Below, piece by piece: positions 22,831-33,500 of a DNA stretch of 64,000 nt. The position numbers and the translations under genes are program-made. Positions within the stretch are counted from its first letter, which is position 1. Each line of letters opens with the position of its first letter. Origin of the DNA: Prunus persica (lineage: Eukaryota; Streptophyta; Magnoliopsida; Rosales; Rosaceae); the NCBI RefSeq assembly GCF_000346465.2, contig NC_034009.1, positions 16,565,741 to 16,629,740 on the forward strand, read 5' to 3'. Under the pieces are notes generated by a model. The model made no database searches. It was given only the letters and a program-made list of their open reading frames with translations, and was not told where the DNA came from.

Positions 22831-24046
22831 CCGGTCGAACACCTTGACCGGCCAAGCATCGAAGAAATAAAGCCAATCGACTCAATGTAGATCGATGAAG
22901 ACCCCAGCTGGCAAGACCCCATCATCGACTACTTAGTGAATGGAAATTTGCCAATAGATAAGTCCGAAGCTAAGAAGGTCCAACAGAAAGCCGCGAGATA
23001 TTACATGCAAGGCCACAAGCTCATTCGCAGATCATACTCCGGCCTCATCTCACTTGAAAAAATACCCTCAAACACTTGAGGTTCTCTGCAAAATTCACGA
23101 CGGCGAGTGTGACAACCATTCTAAGGGCAGGTCACTAGCCCAGAAAGCTCTAAACGTATGCTATTTCTGGCCTACTATGTGCCATGACTCCACTGAATAT
23201 GTCAAAAGATGTGATCGCTGCCAACAGTACAAACCAGCTCCTAATCTGCCTGTCAAAATCTACCATCCGCAAAACAGCCCATGGCCTTTCATGCAATGGG
23301 CCATCGACTTAGGAGGCCCCATGCCAATGACACATGTCAAGAAAGAAATGATGATCGTTGCCACTAATTACTTTACTAAATGGATCGAGGCCGAAGCTCT
23401 ATCCTCTACTAAAGAAGCTGATATGGAATGATTTATCTGGAGAAACATTATATGTTAGTTTGGCTGGCCACAATCACTAATTACCGACAATGGCTCACAA
23501 TTCATCGATAAGCAGATTACCGCATTCTTAAAAAAGTATGGCATCAAGCAGCATCTATCTACCCCGAGATATCCTCAAGGCAAAGGCCAGGCCGAGGCAT
23601 CCAATAAGATAATATTGGATTGTCTAAAAACGAGGTTAGAAGGCGCCGAAGGAAAATAGGTAGATGAGCTCCCTAGAGTATTATGGACTTATCTCACCAC
23701 CAAGCGAAGATCAACTGGCAAAACCCCATTTTCCCTCGCCTACGGAATTGAAGCGATCATTCCTCCTCACGTCATTGTCCCTTCTATAGGCATTGAAGTA
23801 GGTAGTATTGAGCAAAACTCCGAGCAGATGAGGCTCAACCTTGACTTACTTGAAGGTGAGCGCGAGAAGGCCATTATCCGAGTTGCCTCCTATCAACAGC
23901 AGTTGAAGTCTTACTACGACAAAAGAGCCAAGATCAAACAGTTTCAACCAGGTGACCTTGTGCTAAGAAAGGCCTTCACCGCTGCACAAAGACAAGGATC
24001 TAAAAAGATAAAACCCGAGTGGGAAGGCCCTTACGTAATCAGCTAG
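22831..24046 (+). pseudogene. Integrase of element A
   Basis: Zinc-binding HHCC region near 23095-23235 (a His pair, then RCDRCQQY), the catalytic core starting MQWAIDLGGPMP with the first Asp, LITDNGSQF with the second Asp, and a degraded EASNKIILD segment with the Glu. Frame 23828-24046 is the C-terminal part (YYDKRAKIKQFQPGDLVLRK, WEGPYVIS). Stops occur at about 23429, 23456 and 23657, so it is inactive. Confidence 0.82.
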
Positions 24047-24239
24047 TCCGGGGGCAGAGAAAACTATACACTTGACACCATGAAAGGGAGGGAAATCCCA
24101 CGACAATGAAATGCCTGCCACCTCCAAAGATATTATCCATGATACTTCCTCCTACCTGCTCAATCCCCAACAGATGACTGAGCACTACACATTTCTGAAG
24201 AAGAAAAGCAACTATTGCAAATTCTAGAATATGCCACAA

Positions 24240-24840
24240 CAAAAGACGGTCGCCTATAAGCAGCGTCCTTCGGGAGACGCAGCCGGCAAAGAAGAGTCCT
24301 AAGGGACACGCAGGATGCTTCAGGAATTTCCTAAGAGAAGTATCCAAGTTCCTATCCATTTTCTAAGGGGGGCAGGATAGTCATACAGTTGCCTATAAAA
24401 AGCGTCCTAAGGGAGACGCTGGGTGCGCCAAGAGTTTCTTAAAAAGAGGTCACCATGCTTCCTGCGGGAAATATCCAGGATCCTATCCGTTTTCCTAAGG
24501 GGAGTGGAATAGTCAAACAGTCGCCCATAAAAAGCGTCCTAAGGGAGATGCAGGGCGACGACCAGAAGCGTCCTTCGGGAGACTCAGCCCGCAAAGCAGC
24601 GTCGTAAGGGAGCCGCATGGTGCGCTAGAAATTTCCTAAGGGAGGTATTCAGGTTCCTATCTGTTTCCTAAGGGGGGCAAGATAGTCATACAGTTGTCCA
24701 TAAGCAGCGTCCTAAGGGAGGCACAGGGCAGCGACCAGAAGTGTCTTAAGCGTTTTTCTGGAAAATGCAGGACACGCCTAGAGTCCCTTAAAGGGGACCC
24801 TGGCTTTTGCCAAAATCCTAAGGGAAATGTATAGCCAAGA
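24240..24840 (+). repeat. Hairpin-forming tandem repeats downstream of pol, element A
   Basis: Short palindromic units such as GCGTCCTAAGGGAGACGC recur about every 60-100 bp, interspersed with CCTATCCGTTTCCTAAGGGG and AGGTTCCTA blocks. This is the equivalent, on the opposite strand, of 49430-50380 in element C. Confidence 0.8.
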
Positions 24841-25015
24841 CACTAGCCGGTTACTCAAGCAGTTCACAAGACAAATTGAAGTTGAACAATAAAGACGGAA
24901 ATTTCCATAACAAAGTGACCAACCGGCCAAGGTCAACAAAAAGAAGATGGTCAAACAAGACTAATTATTCTAAACAAATAGAAGACTACAAAAGCTGAAA
25001 AGAAATAAATGAGTC

Positions 25016-26030
25016 TTCATCTACTTCGAGACGCCAGCAAGAGATCCCTGATCTGCAGTCTCTTTCGCATCAGCCTGATCAGCCACGCTCTCAGCAGCTG
25101 CACCTGCCTGATCCGCGACATCTGCCACCACCTTTTTTTTTAAAGCAGATGAAATGTTGATTCCCTTTATTTTTCCAAGGAAAGACTTGAAAATGTATCA
25201 AGATCGCCAGCCTGATGGATATGACCAACCAACTTGAAGCAAGCAAACAAGTTTGACAGGAAGTTCGTCTTCAGCAGATCAGACATACCTGCATCCCCTG
25301 CAGGGCTAGACTTGTCCACCTTGGAATCAGCAGCTAATGTCGCAGAAGAACCTTTAGACCGGGCAGATGACTCTCTCACCTTCTTGGCCGTAGCCATCCT
25401 CACCTCCAAAGGAGTCAACGACGACGAATCAACTCCAAGCTTGATTGCTCGTCACTTAACAGTTGGATCATGATGGTTGGGTAGATGAGCAGACCTCCCA
25501 GTTTGACCTTCATCCTTTGATTGGTGCAGAAGACCCGAACTTTGGAGAAGAACAGCTGCATCTCTTTACCTCCCAGCAAGTGAACTAGATCACACACAGA
25601 CCACTTCACGAAGCAGATCACGGTCTCCAAGCTCGTCTGCAGGAGGCATGAGTAGAACATCCCTGATATTGCGCATACCGCTAATCTTTTTGCTATCTAC
25701 ACCAATAAGATGTTTGACCCTAGCTGATGACGGAGGAACAACTCTTACTTAAGTCTTCTTAGCAAAAGGGATCCTTGGCTTCTTCCTCAACAAGGACACA
25801 TCCTTCGCCAGCAAAGTCGCAGCTTCATTTCTTGAAGACTTGACATCAACCTTCCTTTTAGAGGATCATTAGAGTCTGAACCATTCTGCTTCCATCTCTC
25901 AACACCCTGGGCAGGGGGCAGACCACCAACTTTCTCCTGATACTCATTCAGTAGCAACCAGCGGCCACCGCCGCTCCAACCATCTTCGGCCACCAGTCAC
26001 AACATCAACCAGCCTAGTCCCACCTAACTG
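25016..26030 (-). pseudogene. Antisense accessory gene (aORF) of element A, degenerate
   Basis: Opposite strand to gag-pol. Pieces matching the element C aORF are recognisable: GRWLLLNEYQEKVGGLPPA near 25910-25960, the MTPLEVRMATAKKVRESSA segment at 25360-25418, and DVADQAG...ADQGSLAGVS-like acidic tail codons near 25030-25110. The Transposase_28-like exon and most of the coiled-coil segment are deleted, and frameshifts separate the pieces. Role unknown in this family. Confidence 0.7.
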
Positions 26031-26083
26031 GTCCTCGCAGCGAAAAAGAGAAGACGAAGAAAAAATATACGTGCTCGACTTAC

Positions 26084-26209
26084 CTTGGAATGCAAGGCAA
26101 CTCCTCTCTTCTACAAGCAGTACAAATTCTCCAAAATCTTTCTCAAGCTAGAAAGTAGAGAAGTTAAGTTTGTGATGTGAGAAAGAGTGAAGAGAAGCCC
26201 TGTATTTAT
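26084..26209 (-). promoter_or_regulatory. Putative promoter and leader exon of the antisense gene, element A
   Basis: On the minus strand TATAAATAC lies at 26209-26201, followed by a CT-rich leader of about 115 bp ending CCAAG and then GTAAGT (26083-26078), a strong splice donor. Its acceptor would match the CTTCTTGTAG before the aORF ATG in element C. This suggests that the accessory gene has its own promoter between the PPT and its coding region. Confidence 0.55.
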
Positions 26210-26390
26210 ACATGTTGGACAACCCGGGTCAAGAAGGAATCGCAAGCTTATTCCTACTGGGAATCCAAATCCAACAACAGTCAGAAGCCTACGTCAATTA
26301 GGAATCTAATCTACAAAGAAGCCAAGACACAGTTGGAAAGCCCGAAAAAATAATTTCGTCTCCTACATGCCACACAAGCGCCATACAGAA

Positions 26391-26403
26391 GCTGAGGGGC
26401 ATT
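26391..26403 (+). promoter_or_regulatory. Polypurine tract of element A
   Basis: GCTGAGGGGCATT directly before the 3' LTR start (TGTGGGAGC). It is an imperfect PPT, used to prime plus-strand DNA. Confidence 0.5.
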
Positions 26404-27099
26404 TGTGGGAGCGAATATTTTTGTCTCCAATCACGGCACGCCACGTGAAAAAGAAGATTATCTCTTAAATTAATTAATTGAACCAGTTTATCTGGCCAAA
26501 TAATTAATTGGGATAAATATCATAATTAATAGGATATTATCTTTATTTAATAAGATAATACAATTAATTCAGATATTATCCTAATAAAGAGAAGATAATA
26601 TCGTTAATTCAGATATTATCTCAATAAAGAGAAGATAATATCATTAAATCAGATATAATCAAGTCCGACTCGATCTCTACGAACTTGGGTAGAGAATAAA
26701 CTCAGCATATTCTTTACGAAACCCTAGCCCCAAGGCTCCTATAAATAGATGACCTCATTCATCATTCAAGGTACATCTAAACCTACATCTAAACCTACTC
26801 CTAATACCCGAGAAAAATATCCGAAGGTCTCTCTCCCTCTCTATTCTCCATATTTTCTCCACATGGCTCCGGCCGCCTAGTTCACACCCTACATACAACT
26901 CCATACCCTTTGTTTAGCTATTGTTTTCCTACAAACACTCGAACTAACTTAGGCATTGGAGGGCCTTTGGCCAACACCCCCAGGGTGTGGTCTATTTACT
27001 CCAATCTTTTTTACAGGAAACGAGGAAGAGAGAGAAGGAAGATCAAAGGGTGAAGGATCTAGAAGCGAATATTCTCCCGCGAGATTATTTGCACAAACA
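26404..27099 (+). repeat. 3' LTR of element A
   Basis: 696 bp, TGTGGGAGCGAATATTTT to TTGCACAAACA, colinear with 17118-17831. It lacks one U3 repeat (about 20 bp near 26655) and carries scattered substitutions, so it is clearly more diverged from its partner than the LTR pair of element C. Confidence 0.88.
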
Positions 27100-28027
27100 G
27101 CAGCAAAGCTTTTTTCCTTCTCCAATTGGGGATTTGGAATTGTTTTGACGAATGTCGCCCGCCTCGGATAAATTCTGTCGGCTAAGTAGTACGCACCTGA
27201 GTATATAGTGATCTGGGGGGATAACCTCTCAAGACATCGTTGAATGCTGGGGATTGGCACATTGAGATCATTTTGAGATTTGACAACTCTAAAAAAGGCA
27301 TGCCAAACCCAAGTATCGAATGATGCAACGGCCTCCAGAATTATACTTTTTTGGCCCTTCATATTCCCATAATCTCTTTGCCAAGTAGTTGGGCAATTCT
27401 TCCACTGTCAGTGCATGCAATCGATGCTTCCAATCATGCTTGGGAAACCTCGAGCCTCCGCTTTTTGTAGAAATCTTCGGAGGTCCCTAGGTGTAGGTTT
27501 GTGAAGGTACTGCCTCTCGTAGAGATTTTCTATTGCATCACGGAATCTGACCAAGCACTCTAGGGTAGTTGATTTCCCTGTCCTAGCAATCTCATCCACC
27601 TATTCTACAGATGCCCCATACACAAGTAGCCACAACGCAGCTATAAATTTTTGCTTTCGGAAGAAGACCCAAAACCCCAAGAGCAACATACTTCTGAATG
27701 AAGTATGTGTTGTAATTACAAACATCCTGCATGATTTTTTTGGAACAGATGGGGCTACATTCTATATCTCCCTCGAAAATAAGAAACATGATATAAAGAA
27801 TTTGGAATAAAGTAATCTTCCTTGAGATTCTTACCCTGAGAGTGCCTATGTCTGTCCACGTTCGGGTCACGATGACAGTGGTGTTTCCTTGATTGATTAA
27901 GCATACCCACTGCTAAAACAACTTCTTCCTCCTATTCATCCAACTCACGATCTTCTTCAGCACGTCTATGCCTGATGTCTTCATCTTCTCGCTATTGACT
28001 CTCCAACACCCTCCTTAAGTTAGACAT
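27100..28027 (-). pseudogene. PIF/Harbinger DDE transposase, N-terminal and central part
   Basis: Starts at ATG 28027-28025 (MSNLRRVLES) and passes through stops and frameshifts: RDPNVDRHRHSQGKN, SYFRGRYRM, then TGKSTTLECLVRFRDAI, LRRFLQKAEARGFPSMIGS and IDCMH with the first catalytic Asp, and KGQKSIILEAVASFDTWVWH-type sequence with the second acidic region. At 27100 the frame (KEKSFAA) meets the 3' LTR of element A and continues at 17117. Family: DDE_Tnp_4. Inactive by insertion and by point lesions. Confidence 0.82.
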
Positions 28028-28121
28028 TGTGAGTAGAATGTGTTTTGTAAAATTTGAGAAATGAAAGAATAGAGAAGATGTGGTGTGAGAGGTCTAAGTT
28101 GAGGGTGTAAAAGATAGAGAT

Positions 28122-28335
28122 GACACGTGGCGCAATTTTAGAGGGTGAAAATCTTATCTGAAATCTGATATTAGAATTTTATAATAAATATCGACACGTA
28201 GCAGCTGAGAATCTTATTTGAAATTTGAGATCTGAATGTTATAACAAAATATGGACACGTGGCAATCGAAAATCTTATCTGAAATTTTAGGTGAGAATTT
28301 TATAATAAATAGTCACACGTGGCAACCAAAAATCT
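28122..28335. promoter_or_regulatory. Four tandem repeats with ACACGTGGC (G-box) cores
   Basis: GACACGTGG or a one-base variant occurs at 28122, 28193 (GACACGTAG), 28254 and 28314, each followed after about 10 bp by AATCTTATC(T/C) and by GAAAT and TTATAA blocks. The period is 60-71 bp. The array is directly upstream of the Harbinger transposase ATG (minus strand). Confidence 0.6.
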
Positions 28336-28402
28336 TATCCAAAAAGCTTATCAAAATTAAAGGTTTAAGTATAAAAAATAGAAAATAAATTAAAGTGACT
28401 AG

Positions 28403-28522
28403 TAATTGCCCTTACCCTTTGGGGTGGAAACAAAAAAAGCAAAGGCTGCCACTATTCACGTAAATAGTTACAACCCTTGCCTTGCCTTTGCCTTTGCCTT
28501 ACCCTTCGGGGTGGAAGTGACC
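28403..28522. repeat. Short tandem duplication with CTT(C/T)GGGGTGGAA
   Basis: CCCTTACCCTTTGGGGTGGAA and CCTTACCCTTCGGGGTGGAA lie about 92 bp apart, separated by a run of TTGCC/TTTGCC. This could be near the Harbinger right end, but no matching left end was found. Confidence 0.4.
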
Positions 28523-29014
28523 TTACTAATAAGGAATTGGAATTCTCATCAGGAATTGAATTCCACTAATGGAGGATTCCTACGTTTACTTCACATCAAG
28601 GAATGAAAAGTAAGTGGGGGCCCACACAAAATTAGGAATTGAATTCCTTATTTTGTAGGAATTGAATTCCTTATTTTGGAGGAATTCAATTCTTGGGTGA
28701 GAGGTGGTATTCTAATTCATAGAGAACTAACCCATTAGGAATTCATCTTTTTTACCCATTATATCCTCACACAATTTTTAAAATTCCAAATTTGCCATCT
28801 ACTTTAATCCAATAATGAGGACATTTTAGTAATTAGGACCACTCCTATCTCAATTCCATATGGTTTAGTAAACAACTTCGATAGAAATTCAGAATCCAAC
28901 TCCCCTCAATCTATATGGTTTAGTAAACAACTTCAATAGGAATCCGAAATCTAATTCTGCTCAATCCAACTCCTCCTCAACTCAATTCCTCCAAATCCAA
29001 TTACGGATTAGTAA
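28523..29014. mobile_element. MITE-like element
   Basis: Left end TTACTAATAAGGAATTGGAA, right end reverse complement TTTACTAATCCGTAATTGGA. The interior is rich in GGAATTGAATTCC palindromes and AATCCAACTCC blocks and has no ORF. A target duplication is not certain. Confidence 0.5.
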
Positions 29015-29479
29015 ACATGTCATCAGTGTATTGGGTTTGTATTTTTTAACAGATTGCCTTTTCTCTTTCTTAATATACAAGAAACATTAAGGGGATGAGG
29101 AAAGGCTTTTCAGTGTATTAGGTTTGAATTTTTAAACCTAAAGCCTATAATTAGGTACGTTTAAACATTTTTTAAATAACATAAAAATATATATTTCATA
29201 CCTAAACTCATGTCCGGAAATGACAGATCCATGAATTTTTTAGGGGAAGTGCAATATTTAAAAGGCTAAAAACTAAAACATAAAAAATAAAAATAGACAA
29301 CCAATACTATGACTAATTGGCAAAGTTTATATCAATTAATATGAACAAAATTCATACCAATTTACATATATTAGTATACCAAAATTCATATCAAATTATC
29401 AATTAATCTAACAAACATTAATATTTATTAATCTAATCAAAATGCAAATCAAATTATCAATTAAACAAATAAATTAGAA

Positions 29480-29514
<35 letters not shown>

Positions 29515-30124
29515 AAGACTTTTTAAAAAAAAAATAAAAAAAACAGAAGGAAAAACCCAGAAAAAAAATACATTCGAAGTCGAACTTGCAACTTGATGGA
29601 GAGAGATGGGTCTGCTGCATCAGCAAGAGCCTACTCCCCTTGAACGCCACACCGAAGCCAGGCTTCTTCCAGGCATCTTTTTTTGAATCAAATTAAAGTC
29701 TTCTTGCAAGACTTCCCTGCGTGGAAGGTAAGTTTCTTCTTCATCTTGGTTTTTTTTTTTTTTTTTTTTTCAAATATTTGGCCTGGTCCAAAACGCATTG
29801 TTTTGGCCACGATTATTTATAAAATAAAAATAAAATAAAAAGATGCGCGCAGCGTGCACAGAAAAGAAGAGAAAAGGAAGGTCCCTCAATCATTTGCTCA
29901 AACAGTTGGTGGCACGGGTAAAGGAGCAATATCCGGCGACTCCATAGCTTTTTCCGGCGAGGGGAGGTGCAGCTGTAGGTCCTTCAAACCTAACTCCAAT
30001 ACGTATCCGACACGTATCGAAGAGTATACCATGTGTATCGTATCCAACCGCGTATCCAACAACCTATTATAATTTATAAATAAGAGTATCCTTGCTTCAT
30101 AAGTGGATATAAAGAAAAAGGCTA
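29015..30124. other. AT-rich intergenic region with microsatellites
   Basis: Contains an (AAT)n run at about 29479-29512, A-rich stretches at 29524-29545, and a T run at 29749-29770. Short ORFs at 29854-30152 overlap on both strands and have no recognisable domain. Confidence 0.5.
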
Positions 30125-30310
30125 GAACAAGAGGAAACAGTACTGATCCCATGTAGACAACGAAGAAACAAAAAACTTACTCAGCATTAATATATTGATG
30201 GGATGTAGAAGAAGAAGAAAAGAAATACAGAAATATAAGACAAATAACATTCAGATTCAGAGAAAAGTTCAAGTGTAAGAGCTCTGGTGGCCATAAATCT
30301 CCAAACGGTA
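30125..30310. repeat. Dispersed repeat, copy 1 of 2
   Basis: Matches 39745-39945 (ACTCAGCATTAATATA, ATGTAGAAGAAGAAGAA, ATTCAGATTCAGAGAAA, TGGTGGCCATA). Probably noncoding. Confidence 0.6.
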
Positions 30311-30976
30311 TATCTCAGTTTTTGTTTTCTTCTTGCAAATTTCAGCCTGTCTATTCAGCAGCCCCTTACCTTTTGACCTTATTTATATATTTAAATTCTT
30401 ATAATAGAATTTGGGTGCAATCCACACATATATTGTTAGTAATTCAAGTTCTCTGACTTCAATGCCATGTAGGATTACATTTATTTTCTAATTTTATGAT
30501 GTAATTATATATATTTTTTCTTTTTAAATTTATTTTCATGTTTCAATTATGCCCTTATGATTTAAATTGACTGATTCATATCATAATAATTAGCTAATTA
30601 ATACAACTATTGATTCTGAGTGCAATTCATAAATGGGTAAGAAATTAATTTTAGGCCAATAATTACTATATTTGACCTTTTAGTTAATTATGATTTGAAT
30701 TTATAAAATATCTTCTTGTCTACCCATTTTAATTTTGAAAATTCCATAAACATGCGCTGATACAAAATAAAATAAAATAAAATAAAAAATTCCTATAATC
30801 TTTCTTCTTCATCTTCTTCTTTCTTCTTCCTTGTTTTTCTTCTTACAATCTGATGGTGAGGAGGTATAATTATCTATGGACTAGGAGTATACATGAATGT
30901 TAATTAGGTATGGATAGGTAAATTACCTATGGAGAAGGTATACATATGAATGCTATTTATCTATGGAGGAGGTATA
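30311..30976. other. AT-rich intergenic region
   Basis: No coding signal. CTATGGA-AGGTATA-like short repeats occur at 30860-30976 immediately before element B. Confidence 0.45.
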
Positions 30977-31631
30977 TGTGGGAGCAAATATTTTTGTCTC
31001 CAATCACAGCACGCCAGGTGGAAAAGAAGATTATCTAGCTAATTAATTAATTAGGATAAATATCTTAATTAATATGATATTATCTTTATTTAATAAGATA
31101 ATATCATTAATTCAGATATTATCCTAATAAAGAGAAGATAATATCATTAATTCAGATATTATCTTCATAAAATGAGATAATATCATTTAATTCAAATATT
31201 ATCTAAGTTTGACTCGATCCTTATGAATTTGGATAGAGAATAAACTCAGCATATTCTCTACAAAACCCTAGCCCCGAAGCTCCTATAAATAGATGACCTC
31301 ATTCATTATTCAAGGTACATCTAAACCTACTCCTAATACCCGAGAAATATATCTGAAGCTCTCTCTCCCTCTCCACTCTCCATATTCTCTCCACACGGCT
31401 CCGGCCGCCCGGTTCACACCATACATACAACTCCGTACCCTTTGTTTAGCTATTGTTTTCCTACAAACACTCGAACTAACTTAGACATCGGATGGCTTTT
31501 GACCAACACCCCCCGGGTGTGGTCTATTTACTCCAATCTTTTTTACAAGAAACGAGGAAGAGAGAGAAAGAAGGTCGAAGGTTGAGGGATCTAGAAGCGA
31601 ATATTCTCCCGTGAGATTATTTGCATAAACA
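30977..31631 (+). repeat. LTR of element B
   Basis: 655 bp, TGTGGGAGCAAATATTTT to TTGCATAAACA. It lacks the AACCAGTTTATCTGGCC block present in the other LTRs. TATA box CTATAAATAG at about 31284-31293. Confidence 0.85.
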
Positions 31632-31727
31632 TTTGGTGCTTTCATTGAGAGCACGAGTTATACTCAACGCGTGCTCAAGGAATCCGTTCATCCTATTTTC
31701 CAATCCACCAAAGCCTTCCAAACAACC

Positions 31728-32849
31728 ATGATTGGAAGCAAGCGCACAAGGAGCAAAACCGCCGCGATGGCTCAATCCGTGACGGCCCAAAGCTACTCCT
31801 CCCATGATCCAGCGATCGATATGGTCGCTCAACCATCCCTCGCTGCCATGAACCCACAACAAACCCTTGTTGTCGCACCACAACAGCCGCCTCGTGTGAC
31901 TGGAACCACCGTGCCACCAGCCGGACTCGCAGCTGGGACCATCGCACCGGCCTCTGCTGCTGTCGTACCATCTCAAGGCCCCGTGGCAGAATCTAGCCAC
32001 CTTCATAGCACCGCCGCCGAGCATGGTTGAACCTCACATCAAGGTGGGCTCACTACCACCACCGACTTTGGCCCAATCTTAGAGCAACTTCAAGCATTCC
32101 CTCTATTCCCTCCACGCTCGACGCACGTTCCCACCTACACATCCAATGAAACCCTAGCCCGTGTGCAATTGGGCTCCACACATTTCTTTTCTCCGGATCC
32201 ACGAAGTCAAGTAGACCTTAATCTGAGAGTTGACCAGCTAACTCAGAGAATGGACGACCAAAACAATTTGATGAGGCAATTCCTCAACCAAATAAACTTG
32301 GCTCAAAACCTTGGCCTTGGACAACAGGGCGAAGAGAGAAGGATGAACGAATGCGTCGATAGGCAGTTCAGTGGGAACCAAGCAGGTCGAGCAAGAGTAA
32401 GCAGACAAGGAAATGCACAACAACACGATCAGCTCGCCGACATGTCGCAAGCATCCGTAAGCCACACTCAAAGCAGACGAAGTCTCCCATCCAGATTGAA
32501 TTTAAGGACCAATGTGCACGATAGGTTAGGCTCACAACTTGGCATCCGCGCCCGCCTAAGCCCCCAAGGAGGTCAAACCGACAATCATCGCAATGAGGAT
32601 CATGAAGAAAGTCGCTCTGTCGCCCGCTCGCAGAGAAATATTTATGAAAGGCTAGGCCCTCGGGGAGGTCAACTTGATAACCCCCACAATAAGGATAGTG
32701 AAGAAAGGCGCTCCACTACTCTTTCTCGAAGAACCAATTCTCGTCGCCAAGTTATAGAAAATTCCTCGCAAACGCAGTCCACCAACATGCCGCCTAGGCA
32801 GCGCAATCGAGAAAGTCGACCCTTGCAAACCAATGAGGAAGTTAATTAG
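31728..32849 (+). pseudogene. gag: gag N-terminal half, element B
   Basis: Starts MIGSKRTRSKTAAMAQS at 31728 and stops at TGA 32028. A second frame 32163-32849 (228 codons) has the predicted coiled-coil LNLRVDQLTQRMDDQ, QINLAQNLGLGQQGEERR, and repeated RLGPRGGQLDN-type Arg/Gly-rich units, ending with TAG after NEEVN. The capsid core and zinc region are absent because the element is truncated at 32865. It is the least broken copy of the Arg-rich repeat region. Confidence 0.78.
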
Positions 32850-32865
32850 CCTCGCCTAAATCCTA

Positions 32866-33042
32866 GATCTTCGAAATTGGATTGGGCTGAATTTACCTTA
32901 AACTTGACGACATGAACAAATTTTATAAATAACAAAAAAAAAAAAAATTTGATACTTCTGATTAGGGAAGACATAATCAGCCATATACCCCTCAAAATAC
33001 ATCTAATACATAAGATAGAAGCTAATAAAAAATAAAATAAAT
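32866..33042. other. Junction sequence between element B and the Copia LTR
   Basis: AT-rich, with an A run at 32930-32947. No gene. Confidence 0.4.
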
Positions 33043-33284
33043 TGTTATATAACTAAAGGAAATTGTAGAGAGAAATGAGGAGTAGAGGAAGACAATAGAA
33101 GTTAGTCTCTAAAACTTATTTCATTAATCTTTGATAAGCACCTATTTATAGGCTTACAACTATAGGTATTTAACCCACAAATTATAGCTACTAATTATAA
33201 CAATAAGAGCATATGTTACAAATATGAAAAGATAGAGATAATGGTTATTGTGGTGGTCATCCACATTCCCATATATCTATAACA
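33043..33284 (-). repeat. Copia-like LTR (3' LTR), minus orientation
   Basis: On the minus strand it begins TGTTATAGATATATGGG and ends AGTTATATAACA, 242 bp, with TG...CA termini that also form a TGTTATA/TATAACA inverted repeat. A TATA box CCTATAAATAGG lies at about 33147-33158. Directly upstream on the minus strand is a purine tract, CATGGGGGAG (33285-33294), the expected PPT. Confidence 0.65.
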
Positions 33285-33500
33285 CTCCCCCATGGAGTAT
33301 GCCTCATTTAAAACCTTGCCAATAAAACCCAGTGGGACAAAAACTGGTCAAATGGAAAAAGAGTGCATAACCATGTGTAACATAAAATTTTGTGCATATA
33401 ACATAGACACGCATGCGACACAGTCTCGTTAAAACCTTGCCAAGAAAAACCCAATGGGACAAAAATTTGGACGAAAGAAAAAGAGTACAATGTGTGAAGA
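33285..33500 (-). mobile_element. PPT-proximal interior of the Copia-like element
   Basis: Contains two related blocks with AAAACCTTGCCA and CCCA(G/A)TGGGACAAAAA, seen at 33312-33350 and 33430-33470 on the plus strand, a noncoding pattern common just upstream of some plant Copia 3' LTRs. No pol motif could be read. Confidence 0.4.

Larger units (their letters stand above)
17118..27099 (+). mobile_element. Ty3/Gypsy (Tat-type) LTR retrotransposon, element A
   Basis: Two LTRs of about 700 bp in direct orientation flank a 8.6-kb interior with gag, protease, RT, two RNase H domains and integrase in plus orientation, then a repeat array and a degenerate antisense gene. It splits a Harbinger transposase gene. 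No clean 5-bp target duplication remains: the right flank is GCAGC and the left flank GCTC-like, consistent with small losses at the left border, where the LTR starts TGGGAGC rather than TGTGGGAGC. Multiple stops in every domain and visible LTR divergence make it an older insertion than element C. Confidence 0.9.
30977..32865 (+). mobile_element. Gypsy element B: 5' LTR plus gag fragment
   Basis: Same family as A and C. LTR 30977-31631, conserved primer-binding region, then gag up to about 32865, where homology stops abruptly and unrelated sequence begins. Everything downstream, including pol and the 3' LTR, is missing. Confidence 0.85.
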
